Assembly (NCBI GenBank): GCA_963778895.1 | Contig: CAVZVZ010000005.1 | Span: 1,860,001 to 1,924,000, forward strand | Direction of reading: 5' to 3' | From: CAVZVZ01 sp963778895 | GTDB lineage: Bacteria > Actinomycetota > Acidimicrobiia > Acidimicrobiales > Acidimicrobilacustridaceae | DNA: 64,000 bases | Shown: one piece after another, positions 29,305 to 39,130 of the stretch | Layout: each line of letters starts with the position of its first letter | Position numbering within the stretch: position 1 is the first letter of the stretch | The notes under the pieces: model-generated | Databases searched by the model: none | The model's input: only the letters and a program-made list of their open reading frames with translations | What the model was told of the DNA's origin: nothing | Program-made: the position numbers and the translations under genes

Positions 29305-30135
29305 TCAGGCGCGGCCGGCGACCAGCAGGGCCCGGCCGGGGATGCTGACGCCGGTGTCGGTGATGTAGGGCGCGGCCAACTCAGCGGCGCTGCGCCGCAC
29401 GGCTGCTTGCTGATCGGGTGTCGCCGCCTCGAGTACCCCGGCCAGCGGTCCCGCCAGTGCGCTCACGCGGTCGACGTGCGCGTCGACACTGTCGGCGTGA
29501 AAGATGATGTCGATCTCCTCGACGGTCACGTCGACGAAGCTTGCGTCCTTCACCAACATCTCGAGCTCGGCCGGATCGCCCAGCGAGAAGATGCCGCCGG
29601 GCCCCGTGGGCGGACCGCCGCTCACGAGCCCGTTCATCATGGCGGCCATGCCGACGCATGTCATCCACGGGTTGTGTTCGATGCCGGCCCATGTGAGCAC
29701 GCCGACGCGCCCGTCACCGCGCAGCACGCGGTGGATCTCGCCCATGGCGACTGCGGGTTCGGGTGTGAACATGAGTCCCATGCGGCAGGCCACGACGTCA
29801 AAGGACTGGTCGGGTCGGTCGATGGCCGAGGCATCGACCACCGCGACATCCACGTTGTCGAGCTGTGCATTGCGGTGACCCGCGACCTCGACCATGCCCG
29901 GCGCGACGTCGCTCAAGAGAACTGTTCCGGTGGGTCCCACGCGCTCCGACCACATGCGGCCCAGGCTCCCCGGTCCCGCGGCCAGTTCGAGCACATCGTC
30001 GCCCGGCCGGGGCGCCACCCGATCGAGCAGGGCCGTCGTCGCCGCGATCGAATGCTCGTCGACGTCGTCCACATGGCCGTCCCAGGCCTCGGCCACCGCG
30101 CTCCAGTCCCGTCCGGGATCACCAATGTCGGTCAT
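29305..30135 (-). CDS. Class I SAM-dependent methyltransferase
   Basis: A 276-residue Methyltransf_11-type protein. Motif I is VLELAAGPGSLG, acidic loop VLLSDVAPGMVEVA, and motif post-I DQSFDVVACRMGLMF. The later half (EIHRVLRGDGRVGVLTW) completes the fold. Members methylate small molecules or quinones; nothing here fixes the substrate. It is divergent from the TetR at 30187 (51-base spacer), so the TetR may regulate it. Confidence 0.88.
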   Translation of the reverse strand: MTDIGDPGRDWSAVAEAWDGHVDDVDEHSIAATTALLDRVAPRPGDDVLELAAGPGSLGRMWSERVGPTGTVLLSDVAPGMVEVAGHRNAQLDNVDVAVVDASAIDRPDQSFDVVACRMGLMFTPEPAVAMGEIHRVLRGDGRVGVLTWAGIEHNPWMTCVGMAAMMNGLVSGGPPTGPGGIFSLGDPAELEMLVKDASFVDVTVEEIDIIFHADSVDAHVDRVSALAGPLAGVLEAATPDQQAAVRRSAAELAAPYITDTGVSIPGRALLVAGRA

Positions 30136-30186
30136 GACGGCTCCTAATCGCTACAGTGGCGCTTGAACCAATACAGAGAAGGTGTA

Positions 30187-30849
30187 ATGAATTCCGGGGA
30201 ACGTGTCAAGCGCCGGACATACGACTCGAGCCGACGGCGAGCCCAGGCCGACGAGACGCGGTCCGCGGTCGTGCGGGCGGCGCGGGACCTCTTCATCGAG
30301 CAGGGCTACGGCCGGACGACCATCGCGGACATCGCGCGTCGAGCCGGCGTCTCGGTCGAGACCATCTACGGCGCGTTCGGCAACAAGGCCACGGTGCTGC
30401 ACAAAGCGTGGGACATCACGATCGGCGGTGATGATCGAGTGCTCGTGTTTCACGAGCGGCCGGAGGTCATGGCGATTCGCAATGAGCCCGATCTGGCCCG
30501 ACGGCTCCAGTTGCATGCCGACTTCTCGACGCGGACGGCTCGTCGCGTCGCGCCGTTCCAGCTGATGGTGCAGTCCGCGGCCGGAGCCGACCCAGCCGCC
30601 GCCGCGATGCTCGAGGAGATGGGTCGCCAGCGGCTGGCCGGTATGACCGTCATGGCCAGCGAGGCGGCCAAGACCGGACAGCTCGCCGTCACCGAGGCTG
30701 AGTGCCGCGACGTGATCTGGTCGATGACGGACGGGATGCTGTGGCACCGCCTCGTCAACGAGCGGGGCTGGTCCAACAAGCGCTTCGCCGAGTGGCTCGG
30801 CCGCATGTGGATCGATCTGTTGGTGCAACCGCGGCCGCCCGCCGATTGA
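30187..30849 (+). CDS. TetR-family transcriptional regulator
   Basis: A 220-residue TetR protein with the HTH IADIARRAGVSVETIYGAFG. The opening RRTYDSSRRRAQADETR is like that of the regulator at 55574 (RRYDSSKRQEQARRTR), so the two form a paralogue group here. ATG 30187 is preferred over an upstream TTG because of AGAAGG spacing. It is divergent from the methyltransferase and followed by the thioesterase gene 30 bases downstream, both candidate targets. Confidence 0.9.
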   Translation: MNSGERVKRRTYDSSRRRAQADETRSAVVRAARDLFIEQGYGRTTIADIARRAGVSVETIYGAFGNKATVLHKAWDITIGGDDRVLVFHERPEVMAIRNEPDLARRLQLHADFSTRTARRVAPFQLMVQSAAGADPAAAAMLEEMGRQRLAGMTVMASEAAKTGQLAVTEAECRDVIWSMTDGMLWHRLVNERGWSNKRFAEWLGRMWIDLLVQPRPPAD

Positions 30850-30879
30850 CCACCGCTGCCTTGCTGGCATGATGCGCCG

Positions 30880-31350
30880 ATGGGTGCGACGAGTGCGGAG
30901 GAGCTGATCGCCAGGTTCGGTGATCTCTACGACGCCGACTTCGGTGCGAACCTGGTTTCCGAGTCGCGCGAAGTCATGCCGGGCATTCCGGAGTTTCTGG
31001 GCCTGGCGATCACCGAGTCGGGCCCGGGCTGGTTGACATGCGAGCTCGAGGTGCGTCCCGACCTGTTGAATCCGGTCGGAGTGGCGCACGGCGCGGTGGT
31101 CGCGTCGCTCATCGACCATGTGTTGGGTGCGACCATCATGCCGCTGTTGCCACCGGGGTCGTGGCCGGCGACGCTCGAGTTCAAGGTCAACTACACGGCC
31201 CCTGCGCGAGAGGGCGTGCTCCGAGCCAGGGGCGAAGTGCGCTCGATGTCGAAACGCACGGGCGTGGTCGAGGTGGAGTGCACGAACAACGGTCGAACGG
31301 TTGCGGTGGCCCTCGGCACCATCGCGATCACGCCGCCCAAGGAGACGTGA
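30880..31350 (+). CDS. PaaI-family hotdog-fold thioesterase
   Basis: A 156-residue hotdog thioesterase. The core helix motif VGVAHGAVVASLIDHVLG and the following strands (TLEFKVNYTAPAREGVLRAR) match the PaaI/4HBT group. HG followed by an acidic D on the central helix supports catalysis. It would hydrolyse aryl- or acyl-CoA. It probably shares a transcript with the TetR before it. It converges with the SnoaL-like gene, leaving a one-base gap. Confidence 0.87.
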   Translation: MGATSAEELIARFGDLYDADFGANLVSESREVMPGIPEFLGLAITESGPGWLTCELEVRPDLLNPVGVAHGAVVASLIDHVLGATIMPLLPPGSWPATLEFKVNYTAPAREGVLRARGEVRSMSKRTGVVEVECTNNGRTVAVALGTIAITPPKET

Positions 31351-31351
31351 G

Positions 31352-31828
31352 CTACGCGTTGCCGCGCACCATGCCCGGGATCGGGAACACGTCCATGGTT
31401 CCGTCGTTGGCCGCCGTTCGCGCGAGGGATGTGTAGTCGCGGGTCGCGAACCGCCAGCGTCCGTCACCCTTGCGGTAGGTGTCGCGGTACAGCCCGAGTG
31501 CGGTGGTCCATCGATGGGTCGCGCGTTCCTGCCGTAGCTCTTGGATGTAGAGCCGACCGCTGGCGGTGGCACCGTCGATGCCCACATCGATCACGGAGTT
31601 CTGCAGCGTGAAGGCAAAGAACTCGAACCGCTCGATGCTGCTCGCGATCAGCGCACCGATGGCTGCGGGACCGATCTTCTCGATCACTTCGCCGGTGTGG
31701 AGATCCAGGCGGATCGGGCAGTCGGGAAGGAACATGGACGTGAGCTCGTCCCAGGCTTGCCGGGTGACGGCATCGCCGTAGGCGGCCTGGAGCCGTGTGA
31801 TCGCGAGATAGTCCGCTACGTCATCCAT
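31352..31828 (-). CDS. SnoaL-like (NTF2-fold) protein
   Basis: A 158-residue protein. The first helix DYLAITRLQAAYGDAVTRQ and strand pattern FTLQNSVIDVG, GRLYIQELRQER, RWRFATRDYTSLAR are those of the SnoaL_4/nuclear-transport-factor-2 fold, found in hydroxysteroid isomerases and dehydratases. ATG at 31828 is the domain start; the longer frame runs into the next gene. It lies downstream of the broken LLM gene on the same strand, probably co-transcribed. The catalytic residues cannot be fixed. Confidence 0.8.
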   Translation of the reverse strand: MDDVADYLAITRLQAAYGDAVTRQAWDELTSMFLPDCPIRLDLHTGEVIEKIGPAAIGALIASSIERFEFFAFTLQNSVIDVGIDGATASGRLYIQELRQERATHRWTTALGLYRDTYRKGDGRWRFATRDYTSLARTAANDGTMDVFPIPGMVRGNA

Positions 31829-31844
31829 GCCCAGATCATGGCGG

Positions 31845-32887
31845 TCAGCTCGGTCCGGCGACAGACGCGTCCCTCTGGTCGAGCGCGCCGAGGCCACTGA
31901 CCTCGGCCAACAGATCGACCGAGCGAAGTCGCGCCTCGATGGACGGCGAAGCGTGCACGACGATCAGCTCGTCGGCATCGGCGTGTTCGGCGAACGCGTC
32001 GAGGTACTCCTTCACCACATCCGGAGTTCCGACGGCGGAGTACCGCATCATCTGCTCGACGTGTTGGCCCTGCGGTGATCGCAAGCAGCGCGTCGGCCTC
32101 GTCGTCGGTGAGGTTGCGCTCACCCCGCAGGATCCGCGCCACGCGGGCTCGACGGACGGCGTGGAGCTGGTCCTGTGCCTCGGCGTCGGTGTCGGCCGCG
32201 ACGACGTTGACGCCCGCGATCACGTAGGGGTGCATCGAGCTGTTCGGACGGCTGGAACTCGCGCCGGTAGATGGCCACGGCCGCTCTGCAGCGCGTCGGG
32301 CGCGAAGTGCGACGCGAACCCGTACGGCAGGCCGAGCGCCGCGGCGAGCTGCGCGCCGAACAGCGACGAGCCGAGGATGTAGAGCGGCACGTTGGTGCCC
32401 GCGCCCGGGATCGCCTTCACCCCGGGAATCCGGCTGTGGCCGGTGAGGTAGCCCTGCAGCTCCAGCACGTCCTGCGGGAAGCGTGTCGGCCGCAGTCGGG
32501 TCGCGGCGCAACGCCCGCATCGTGTTCTGGTCGCTCCCCGGGCGCCGCCCGAGGCCGAGGTCGATGCGTCCGGGATGCAGCGTCTCGAGCGTGCCGAACT
32601 GCTCGGCGATCATGAGCGGCGCGTGGTTCGGCAACATGATGCCGCCGGACGCCGAGCCGGATCGTGGTCGTGTGGGCGGCGACGTGCGCGATCAGACACG
32701 CTCGTGGCCGACGACGCGATCGACGCGCATGTTGTGGTGCTCGGCGTACCAGACCCGCTGGTAGCCCGCGGCCTCGGCTCGCCGCGCCAACGCGACCGTC
32801 GCATCGAGACCATCGCGCTCCGATCTCACCCTTGCCGACGATCGCCAGATCGAGGATGGACAGGGGCACAGACCGAGTCGGGCGCAT
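31845..32887 (-). pseudogene. LLM-class flavin-dependent oxidoreductase broken by eight single-base insertions
   Basis: Removing one base near each of 32824, 32726, 32697, 32651, 32482, 32281, 32229 and 32083 restores a continuous protein of about 344 residues. It reads SVPLSILDLAIVGKGE, AEAAGYQRVWYAEHH, RLGSGGIMLPNHAPLMIAEQ, FGTLETLHPGRIDLGLGR and YILGSSLFGAQLAAALGLPY. These are the group-1 LLM (MsnO8-like) signatures. The protein is otherwise very well conserved, so insertion errors in the sequence are a better explanation than decay. It is scored as broken because the given sequence cannot encode it. Confidence 0.85.
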
Positions 32888-33030
32888 ACCCGGGTGGAAC
32901 AGCGACGCCGCCGCCACTATTTCACGAGGTCACGCTCGCCGTCACGAGTCACGGAAACTCGCGCTGACGCGCAGATTTCGTGACTCGTTCCCTGTGGAGT
33001 GCGCCGGCCCTCGCCTTGTAGTCTCCGGCG

Positions 33031-33732
33031 ATGACTGACGTCTACGGCGACGACATCTACACCGAGCCGGACCCCGACCCCGACACGCTGGCGAACCTCG
33101 GTCCGCTCGCGCCGATGGCCGGGGTGTTCGAAGGCGAGAAGGGATCGGACGAGCATCCCGAGTCCTACGGCACGGGTCGCGACGTGTTCCACGAGCGGTA
33201 CGAGCTGCAACCGATCGACCCACAGACGAACGGGCCGCAGCTCTTCTACGGCCTGCGGTACCACACGCACGTCGTCAAGCCCGATGAGGTCGAGACCTTC
33301 CATGATCAAGTCGGCTATTGGTTGTGGGAGCCGGCGGCGAACATCGTCATGCTCACACTCGCCATCCCGCGGGCCCAGGTGCTCCTGGCCGGCGCCCCGG
33401 TCGAGCCCGATGCGACGGAGTTCGAGCTGAGGGCCGAGGCGGGGAGCGAAACGTTCGGGATCCTGTCGAATCCGTTCCTCGATCGGGCGTTTCGCACGCT
33501 CAGCTATCGCATCCACGTCACCATCGAGGGTGACGGTGCGTGGTCCTATGAGGAGGAAGGTGTGATGGAGATCCCGGGAGCCGCCGAGCCCTTCCATCAC
33601 GTCGACCGGAACTCGTTGGTTCGAGTGGAACCGGCCGTGCCGAACCCACTGGTTGCGGGTGAGGACGCCGCGACCGATCGTGGGTCACTCGGTATCGGGT
33701 CACTCCGCGGCACCCCGCCCTCGTCGGACTAG
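33031..33732 (+). CDS. Heme-binding beta-barrel (nitrobindin/THAP4-like) protein
   Basis: A 233-residue protein of the bacterial FABP/nitrobindin group. The start LAPMAGVFEGEKGSDEHPES is the family's first strand. Further strands (FYGLRYHTHVVKPDEVETFH, GYWLWEPAANIVMLTLAIPR) and HVDRNSLVRVEP complete a 10-strand barrel. Nitrobindins bind heme and scavenge peroxynitrite. The GxWxGxG loop is altered to GVFEGEKG, so heme binding is not certain. It stands alone next to the PPOX-like gene on the other strand. Confidence 0.75.
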   Translation: MTDVYGDDIYTEPDPDPDTLANLGPLAPMAGVFEGEKGSDEHPESYGTGRDVFHERYELQPIDPQTNGPQLFYGLRYHTHVVKPDEVETFHDQVGYWLWEPAANIVMLTLAIPRAQVLLAGAPVEPDATEFELRAEAGSETFGILSNPFLDRAFRTLSYRIHVTIEGDGAWSYEEEGVMEIPGAAEPFHHVDRNSLVRVEPAVPNPLVAGEDAATDRGSLGIGSLRGTPPSSD

Positions 33733-33748
33733 GCGCATCCGTCGCGCA

Positions 33749-34144
33749 TCACAGGTTGTTCTTGTGGAGCTTGTCGACCGCGATGCGAAGAATGACGCGA
33801 CCGCCCGGACCGACTTTGCCGGCGTACGGCGTACCTAGGTACTTCTGCGAAAGAGCGTCGATGTCAGCTCGCGCCGGCGGACCGTCGACCGTCTCGACGA
33901 CTCGCCCGCGAGCCTCGACGTACTGGTAGGGGTTGTCGTTGTTGAACACGGTCACGGTCACGCGCTGGTCGCGCTGGACGTTGCGGTACTTCTGTCGACC
34001 GACCTCGGTGTTGATCAGGACATGCTCGTCGTCGGCGTGCACCCACATGACTTGGGTCTGCGGTTGGCCGTCAGGCATGAGCGTGGTCAGCGCGGCGAAG
34101 TTCTTGTCGGTGGCGAGGGCCTTGAGATCAGCGTCGATGGTCAC
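33749..34144 (-). CDS. PPOX-class F420-dependent oxidoreductase
   Basis: A 131-residue split beta-barrel protein. ALATDKNFAALTTLMPDGQP, QTQVMWVHADDEHVLINT and RNVQRDQRVTVTVF match the Rv0121/Rv1155-type F420H2- or FMN-binding family. These reduce small molecules such as biliverdin or aflatoxin-like substrates. It ends 30 bases after the membrane PI-PLC gene on the same strand would start its spacer, but transcription is separate from the neighbour at 33031. Confidence 0.85.
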   Translation of the reverse strand: MTIDADLKALATDKNFAALTTLMPDGQPQTQVMWVHADDEHVLINTEVGRQKYRNVQRDQRVTVTVFNNDNPYQYVEARGRVVETVDGPPARADIDALSQKYLGTPYAGKVGPGGRVILRIAVDKLHKNNL

Positions 34145-34174
34145 CGCGGCGAGGCTATCGACGGATCGCCGTGC

Positions 34175-36999
34175 TCAGGTGATGAGGCAGGCGTAGCCCG
34201 AAGCGGTCGCGACTCCATCGCTGACCTCACCCAGGTCGAACGCGTTGCCGCCAGTCGGGTGCTGCTCGTCGAAGGACGCGGCCAACGCGACGGCCGCGTC
34301 GTGGCCGACGTTGCTTTCGATCAGATCGGTCAGCTGCTGTTCGACGACGGCTGGATCCGGGTTGGGACCGGACAGCTGCGCGAGAGCCGTGTCGGCCAGC
34401 GCGTCGATGTCGCTCTGGCGCAGGCCGGCGTGTCGAAGCGCGTCGATGGCGAGGTCGGCCTGCGCGGACGCCGCGGTGAACTGTGCGACCAGTTCGTTCG
34501 GTGTCGAGGGTCTCAGCTCGTCGATCTGGCGTCGCGCCAGCGGCCCATATGTGAGGGCAGGCAGGCCGCCGGCGGCCGCAGGCTTGCTCAGGTCCGCTAT
34601 GGCCCAGGCGGCCATGGTGCGTACGAACGCGCCCGCTCCCGCGCAGAAGACCGCCGGATTGCCGCCGGTGAGGGAGGCGATGTTGGTCGGGGCGGAAACC
34701 GCGGACGCGTTGGGGCTGACCGCCGGCAGCGTCGCGTTCGTGTTCGGGTCGGTCACCGGGGTGGTCGGCCCAGCCCCCTGGCGGCCACTGGCCTTCACCT
34801 CGGCGACGACGCTCTTGATCGCGGCGTTGTATTCGTTGACGACCTTGATGAGGTCGCCCCGTTCGGCGAAGTCGGTGGCCACGACGTTCGGTAGGACCCC
34901 CCGCTCGTCGATGCACTGCTGGATCCGCCTCTTGAGCTCATCTTCGTTGTTGACGACACTTCCGGCCTTGCCGGGGTCGGGCGGCGAATAGTTGACCCAG
35001 TGATTGATCAACATCAGCTTGTTGTTCGCCGAGCCCCGGTTCGGCCCGCAGTTCATCTCGTCGACCGAGCGCCATGTGTAAGGCGTCTCCTGGAACCACG
35101 AGTACGCGGATTGATACCACGGAGGTGATCCGGGGCCGCCGTTCTCGGCGAACACCAACAGGTTGCGCCCGGCGTTGATCATCTGTCCGAGCGTCGGCAT
35201 CGGTGCCGACGGGTCGAGAGTCCACGCCCGGTTGCTCAAGCCCGCGGCCTCGAGCGCGGCCGCGGTCTCGTCGGGTTTGGTGTGGTCCTCGATGATGGTG
35301 ATGACCACCTCGTCGGGGTGGTTGTCGAGCCACTGCTTGAGGACCGTCATCCGGTCGACGAACGAGGCCGCCCCCATCTCGCAGAAGTTGTGGCAGAGGT
35401 AGATGCCGCGTTCCGCGCCGGCCTTGGGTGGCGCGTTGGCTGCGACCTGTTGCGCTCGCGCCGCGATCGCCGGGTCGTAACTGTCTCCGGGCGGGGTGGC
35501 GAGCTCGGCCGCTCGATCGGTGATGATGACCGGGCTTTCCGAGCCCGGCAGTTTGGCCGTGGACGGCACTCCGTAGTGCGTGTCGATCAGCAGTGCCCGG
35601 ATGCCGGCATCGAGTTGGCCTTTGATGGTGCTCGTCTGCTCGGCGAAGAGCCAGCCGGGATAGAGCGCCGACGACATCGAGTTGTGGCTGCCCGCGAACA
35701 TCGCCAGATCGAGCGGCACGTCACAAAGCGAGGACTCGCCATTGCACTCCGGCACACCGGCGGCCGCCGCGTCCGTGGCCGCGCGGCGCGTGTCGCGACG
35801 AGGGCGCCCGCCGCGAGCAAGAGCGTCGCCAACACCGCGACGCCCACGGCGGTGACCGCGCGGCGAGCCGACCAGTGGTCGCGCCACGTGCCGTGGGTGG
35901 CGCCACCCTCGGCGCGGACTGTCGCGGGAGCGCGGATCAGGCGGGTGAGCTCGACCACACCGAGGTAGCTCAGCCAGAGCCCGCCGATCAGGATGGCAAG
36001 TGTCAGTGCCTGGGCGCTGTTGAAGGCGATCAACGCTCCGAGCACGAGCGCTCCGCCGCCCAACACCACCGTGCCGCCGGTGGTGGCGCGGCGGCGCACG
36101 GTCCAGGCCTTGAACCGAGCCCAGACGCGGGCAGGGGTCGGGCTCGGGTGGAGCGCGGAGCGGGCAGCCGCGGCGAGCATCAGCCCGTACGCGCCGACCG
36201 CGATGCCGATGGTCGACAGGTCGGCCATCACCTGACCGAGTCCGGCCGACACTGCTCGGCTCAGCGGACCGTCGGCGATTCTCCAACCCACGATGATCTG
36301 TGTCAGCGGAACGATGGCAGCCAAGACGAGGCCGCCCGCGAGCAGGCCCCAACCCAATCGGCGCATCGTGCGCCGGCGGTCGGTCGAGAGGCCGATCGCC
36401 AAGGCGGCCAACACCGGGCCGCCGAGCAGCCCGAGGACGGCCACGCTGCTGGCGTACTCGTCGAGATCCCAGATGTGGAGATCGGTCAGTCGCTTGGTGA
36501 CGTCACCCAAGCTGTTGTCGAGACCACCTGAGCCGGTCTGGCCCGGGTTGGCGTTGCTCGGCAACGAGAGATTGGAGACGATGATCGACACCGAGTCGGA
36601 CAGATTCAGCGCGGCGCTGTCGTCGGCCTCGGGGTTCGCAAGGATGGCCACGTGGGTCCGGTAGACCGCGGTGCGAAAGATCGAACGGAACGTGTCGGTG
36701 TCGATCGCGGCCTCGACGGCCAGCTGGAACGCCGGGCGGTAGTTGACCGCGTTCTGGTTGCCCGCCCGGGCCAGTTGCTCGGTGATCCGTGAAGCCAGTT
36801 CCGTTCGCACGGCCGGCTCCTTGAGCATCGACACCGATCGGTCCGCGAACGAGTCGCTGCTGTAGAGCACGTCCTGGGCCCACAGGGCGAGCAACCCGAC
36901 AGTGAACATGACACACGCCAACACGAGGCTCGCCGCGCTCGACCACCGCCGTAAGCGCGAGGGTGTCCGGGAGCCAGGCGGGGGCGGGAGCGCGGTCAT
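34175..36999 (-). CDS. Membrane protein with C-terminal PI-PLC-like domain (one frame break)
   Basis: About 940 residues in two parts. Part one has an N-terminal helix, a large extracytoplasmic loop, then several membrane helices (LGLLGGPVLAALAIGL, RLGWGLLAGGLVLAAIVPLT, TGGTVVLGGGALVLGALIAF). Part two is a PI-PLC X-type TIM-barrel: LAMFAGSHNSMSS (catalytic His), IRALLIDTHYG, YLCHNFCEMGA and DEVVITIIEDH. The two are joined near 35781-35786, where two surplus bases (or one missing base) shift the frame in a GC-repeat stretch; I read it as one gene. Two fused genes are possible. Confidence 0.75.
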
Positions 37000-37112
37000 C
37001 AGCGATGTCGATCTGGGTGCTCGAGCGTCACCCGTGCCGTGCGCAGCGACGAGCCGTCCATCGCCGAGACAGTAGGACGACCTGATCGGTCAGGCGTTGT
37101 AGCTCGCGTGGA

Positions 37113-37283
37113 TCATTCGATCGAGGCCGGTCCGGGTGGAGGGGTCGGGTCGAGGATCTCAGGGGGTCGCGGGGGTTGGGAGAAGTCGAAGTCGTCGATG
37201 AGGTCGATGGGGCTGCCGGCCAGGAAGTCGTCCTCGATGAACCTCACGTAGGCATCGTGGGAGAGCGTCTGGTGGTCGATGAC
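37113..37283 (-). pseudogene. Remnant of a phosphoesterase C-terminus
   Basis: The minus-strand peptide GVIDHQTLSHDAYVRFIEDD, ending with a proline-rich tail, matches the C-terminal region of alkaline-phosphatase-superfamily phosphoesterases (acid phosphatase or phospholipase C), where VDxQTLSHDAYLKFIEDDFL is typical. Only about 57 residues remain, and the hemerythrin gene's stop (37304) lies directly upstream, so the 5' part of the enzyme is absent. No start is apparent. It looks like a truncated leftover. Confidence 0.6.
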
Positions 37284-37303
37284 ACCTAGACCTGGACCGG
37301 CGC

Positions 37304-38458
37304 TCAGGCCACCCGCCGGATCGGTGAGGCCTGCTCGGCCAACGCACCGAGCCGGTGGAGATCCTCCGTCAGAGCCGCGGTGCGGTCGCGATGGGCGGGG
37401 ACCAATGCCCCGTAGAGAAGATCGAATCCTCTCGGAGCGCGAACCACGCGGAACGTCTGCTCGATCCGCGTTCCGTCCACGGTCGGTTGAAGTCCGATGC
37501 GCCAGATGGTGCTGTCGGGATAGAGCGTGGTGGGAACGGTCCGCCAGATGATTTCGTAGGGCTCTGCCACGACGATCTCGCACACTCGATCCCAGCGGAA
37601 GATGCGCTGCTTGTTGTGACCGCGAAAGCGGGCTCCGGGCGCGGCCGACGTTGCCCCGCCGAGCCAGCTGATGTCCTGGCACTCGTGGCTCCACTCGCCC
37701 ACTCTCGTGGGGTCCCGGACGATCGACCACAGCGCGTCGAGATCCGCCTTCACGACGATCTCCGATCGTCCCTGCTTCTGTACTCGGCGGGTCGGGTGGC
37801 TTGGTTGCCAGCAGGCCGCCTTCCGTCGTCGGTAGGAGTGAGCGAACCCGTGCACGAGGACGAAGCGCGGAATCGTTGGTACCAACCCGAGCACCTTTTC
37901 CCGATCGGCCGGCGACGCGTCGTCGATGAGCCAATGGCCTTCGAGCCCGAGCTGAGCAAGCGACTTGTGTTTGAGGTTGTGCTCGTGTTCGATCTCTCGC
38001 CACTCGACGTCGGTGATCGTTGTGGCGACGATGGGCATGACGTCGTCCTCTTCACGCCGGAGGTGGGGCAGTAGCACCTCCTCGAGTTGCTCGACCGCGC
38101 GCGACAACCCGTCCCGCTGATCCGTTTCGTCGGTCTCTTCGTAGGCTCTCGCCGCCTGCTCGAGGTCATCGATTCTCGTCGCGATGGCGGCATGGTCGTC
38201 GGCCATAGCGTCGAGCAGTGGCGCGGCAGTCGGCTGGCGCACGCGAATCAAGGGGTACAGGCCGTGATCTTCCGATGCGTGATGAGCACGGATGAGCTGC
38301 ATCACCCAGAGCAGCTGTCGGGCGATGGCGACACGTTGGCGCTCACCGGGAGGTAGCGGCGCGCCGAGTGCCTCGTGGCTCCGCACGAGATCTCGACGAA
38401 TCGCGTTGTGCACGATGCGCATCATCGACGTGTCTGCTGGTGATTTGTTGTTCGACAT
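37304..38458 (-). CDS. Hemerythrin-SRPBCC fusion protein
   Basis: A 384-residue protein. Residues 1-175 are a hemerythrin/HHE bundle: HNAIRRDLVRSHE, IRAHHASEDHGLYPLI, MADDHAAIATRI and LLPHLRREEDDVMPIV carry the His/Glu iron ligands. A linker follows, then from about residue 228 an SRPBCC domain (GRSEIVVKADLDALWSIVRD) with ISWLGGATSAAPGARFRGHN. Polyketide cyclase-like SRPBCC proteins bind hydrophobic ligands. ATG 38458 has AGGAGG a few bases upstream. A TetR gene lies directly upstream. Confidence 0.85.
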   Translation of the reverse strand: MSNNKSPADTSMMRIVHNAIRRDLVRSHEALGAPLPPGERQRVAIARQLLWVMQLIRAHHASEDHGLYPLIRVRQPTAAPLLDAMADDHAAIATRIDDLEQAARAYEETDETDQRDGLSRAVEQLEEVLLPHLRREEDDVMPIVATTITDVEWREIEHEHNLKHKSLAQLGLEGHWLIDDASPADREKVLGLVPTIPRFVLVHGFAHSYRRRKAACWQPSHPTRRVQKQGRSEIVVKADLDALWSIVRDPTRVGEWSHECQDISWLGGATSAAPGARFRGHNKQRIFRWDRVCEIVVAEPYEIIWRTVPTTLYPDSTIWRIGLQPTVDGTRIEQTFRVVRAPRGFDLLYGALVPAHRDRTAALTEDLHRLGALAEQASPIRRVA

Positions 38459-38473
38459 CAGTTACCTCCTGGC

Positions 38474-39130
38474 TCAGGAGCGTGGAACGACATGCTCCAA
38501 CGTCTCCGCCATCCACTGCTCGTACTCGTCAACTCGCCAGCCCGACTCGTCCACCAGCAAGAGGTACACCTCCGGGCTGAGGACCGCCCATAGACCGTCG
38601 CACTCCTTCGGCGTCGGCTTGCGATCCATGATGAGCTCCGCGCCCGACTCGACGTCGCGACGCTGGCGTTCCCGCGTCGCTCGGAGGATCTCCGCGATCT
38701 CGGCGTGGCTCGGTGCCGCTTCGCGCAGCACCTGCGCGAACACTGCCGTTCGTTCGTGGATCGCCGCGATGAGGCGAGCCGCGGCAGTGATCCGGTCTGA
38801 TCGCGATCCCCGACCGAGATCGGTGAACTCAGGCCGTTCGGCTACGGCCAGCGCGCGCTCGTCGCCCACGACCGCGATGTCGATCACGGCCTGGAGCAGG
38901 ACTCGCTTGGACGAGAAGTAGGCGTACACCGTTTCGGTCGCCACGCCGGCTTCCGTCGCGATGTCGCGCATACCGGTCGCCGCCCATCCCTTGGTGCTGA
39001 ACAACCGAGCGGCGGCGCCAATCAGCGCTGACCGAGTCTGCTCGGCGCGCTGGGCCCGCAGCGGTGATTGGTATTCCCGCCGGGGCGCTCGTGCGCCTTT
39101 ACCTCGTTTGGCCTGGGCTTTCGTTGCCAT
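38474..39130 (-). CDS. TetR-family transcriptional regulator
   Basis: A 218-residue TetR protein. A basic tail (ATKAQAKRGKGARAPRR) precedes the HTH (GWAATGMRDIATEAGVATET, VYAYFSSKRVLL). ATG at 39130 is preferred to the TTG three codons earlier. It ends 15 bases before the hemerythrin-SRPBCC gene, so the two are likely one transcript; the fusion may bind the regulator's ligand or be its target. A palindromic, repeated motif sits just upstream of its start. Confidence 0.9.
   Translation of the reverse strand: MATKAQAKRGKGARAPRREYQSPLRAQRAEQTRSALIGAAARLFSTKGWAATGMRDIATEAGVATETVYAYFSSKRVLLQAVIDIAVVGDERALAVAERPEFTDLGRGSRSDRITAAARLIAAIHERTAVFAQVLREAAPSHAEIAEILRATRERQRRDVESGAELIMDRKPTPKECDGLWAVLSPEVYLLLVDESGWRVDEYEQWMAETLEHVVPRS

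Noticed and set aside
37081..37094. CCTGA/TCAGG hairpin as a terminator
   Set aside because: Arms of only five bases and no T run; too weak to support.
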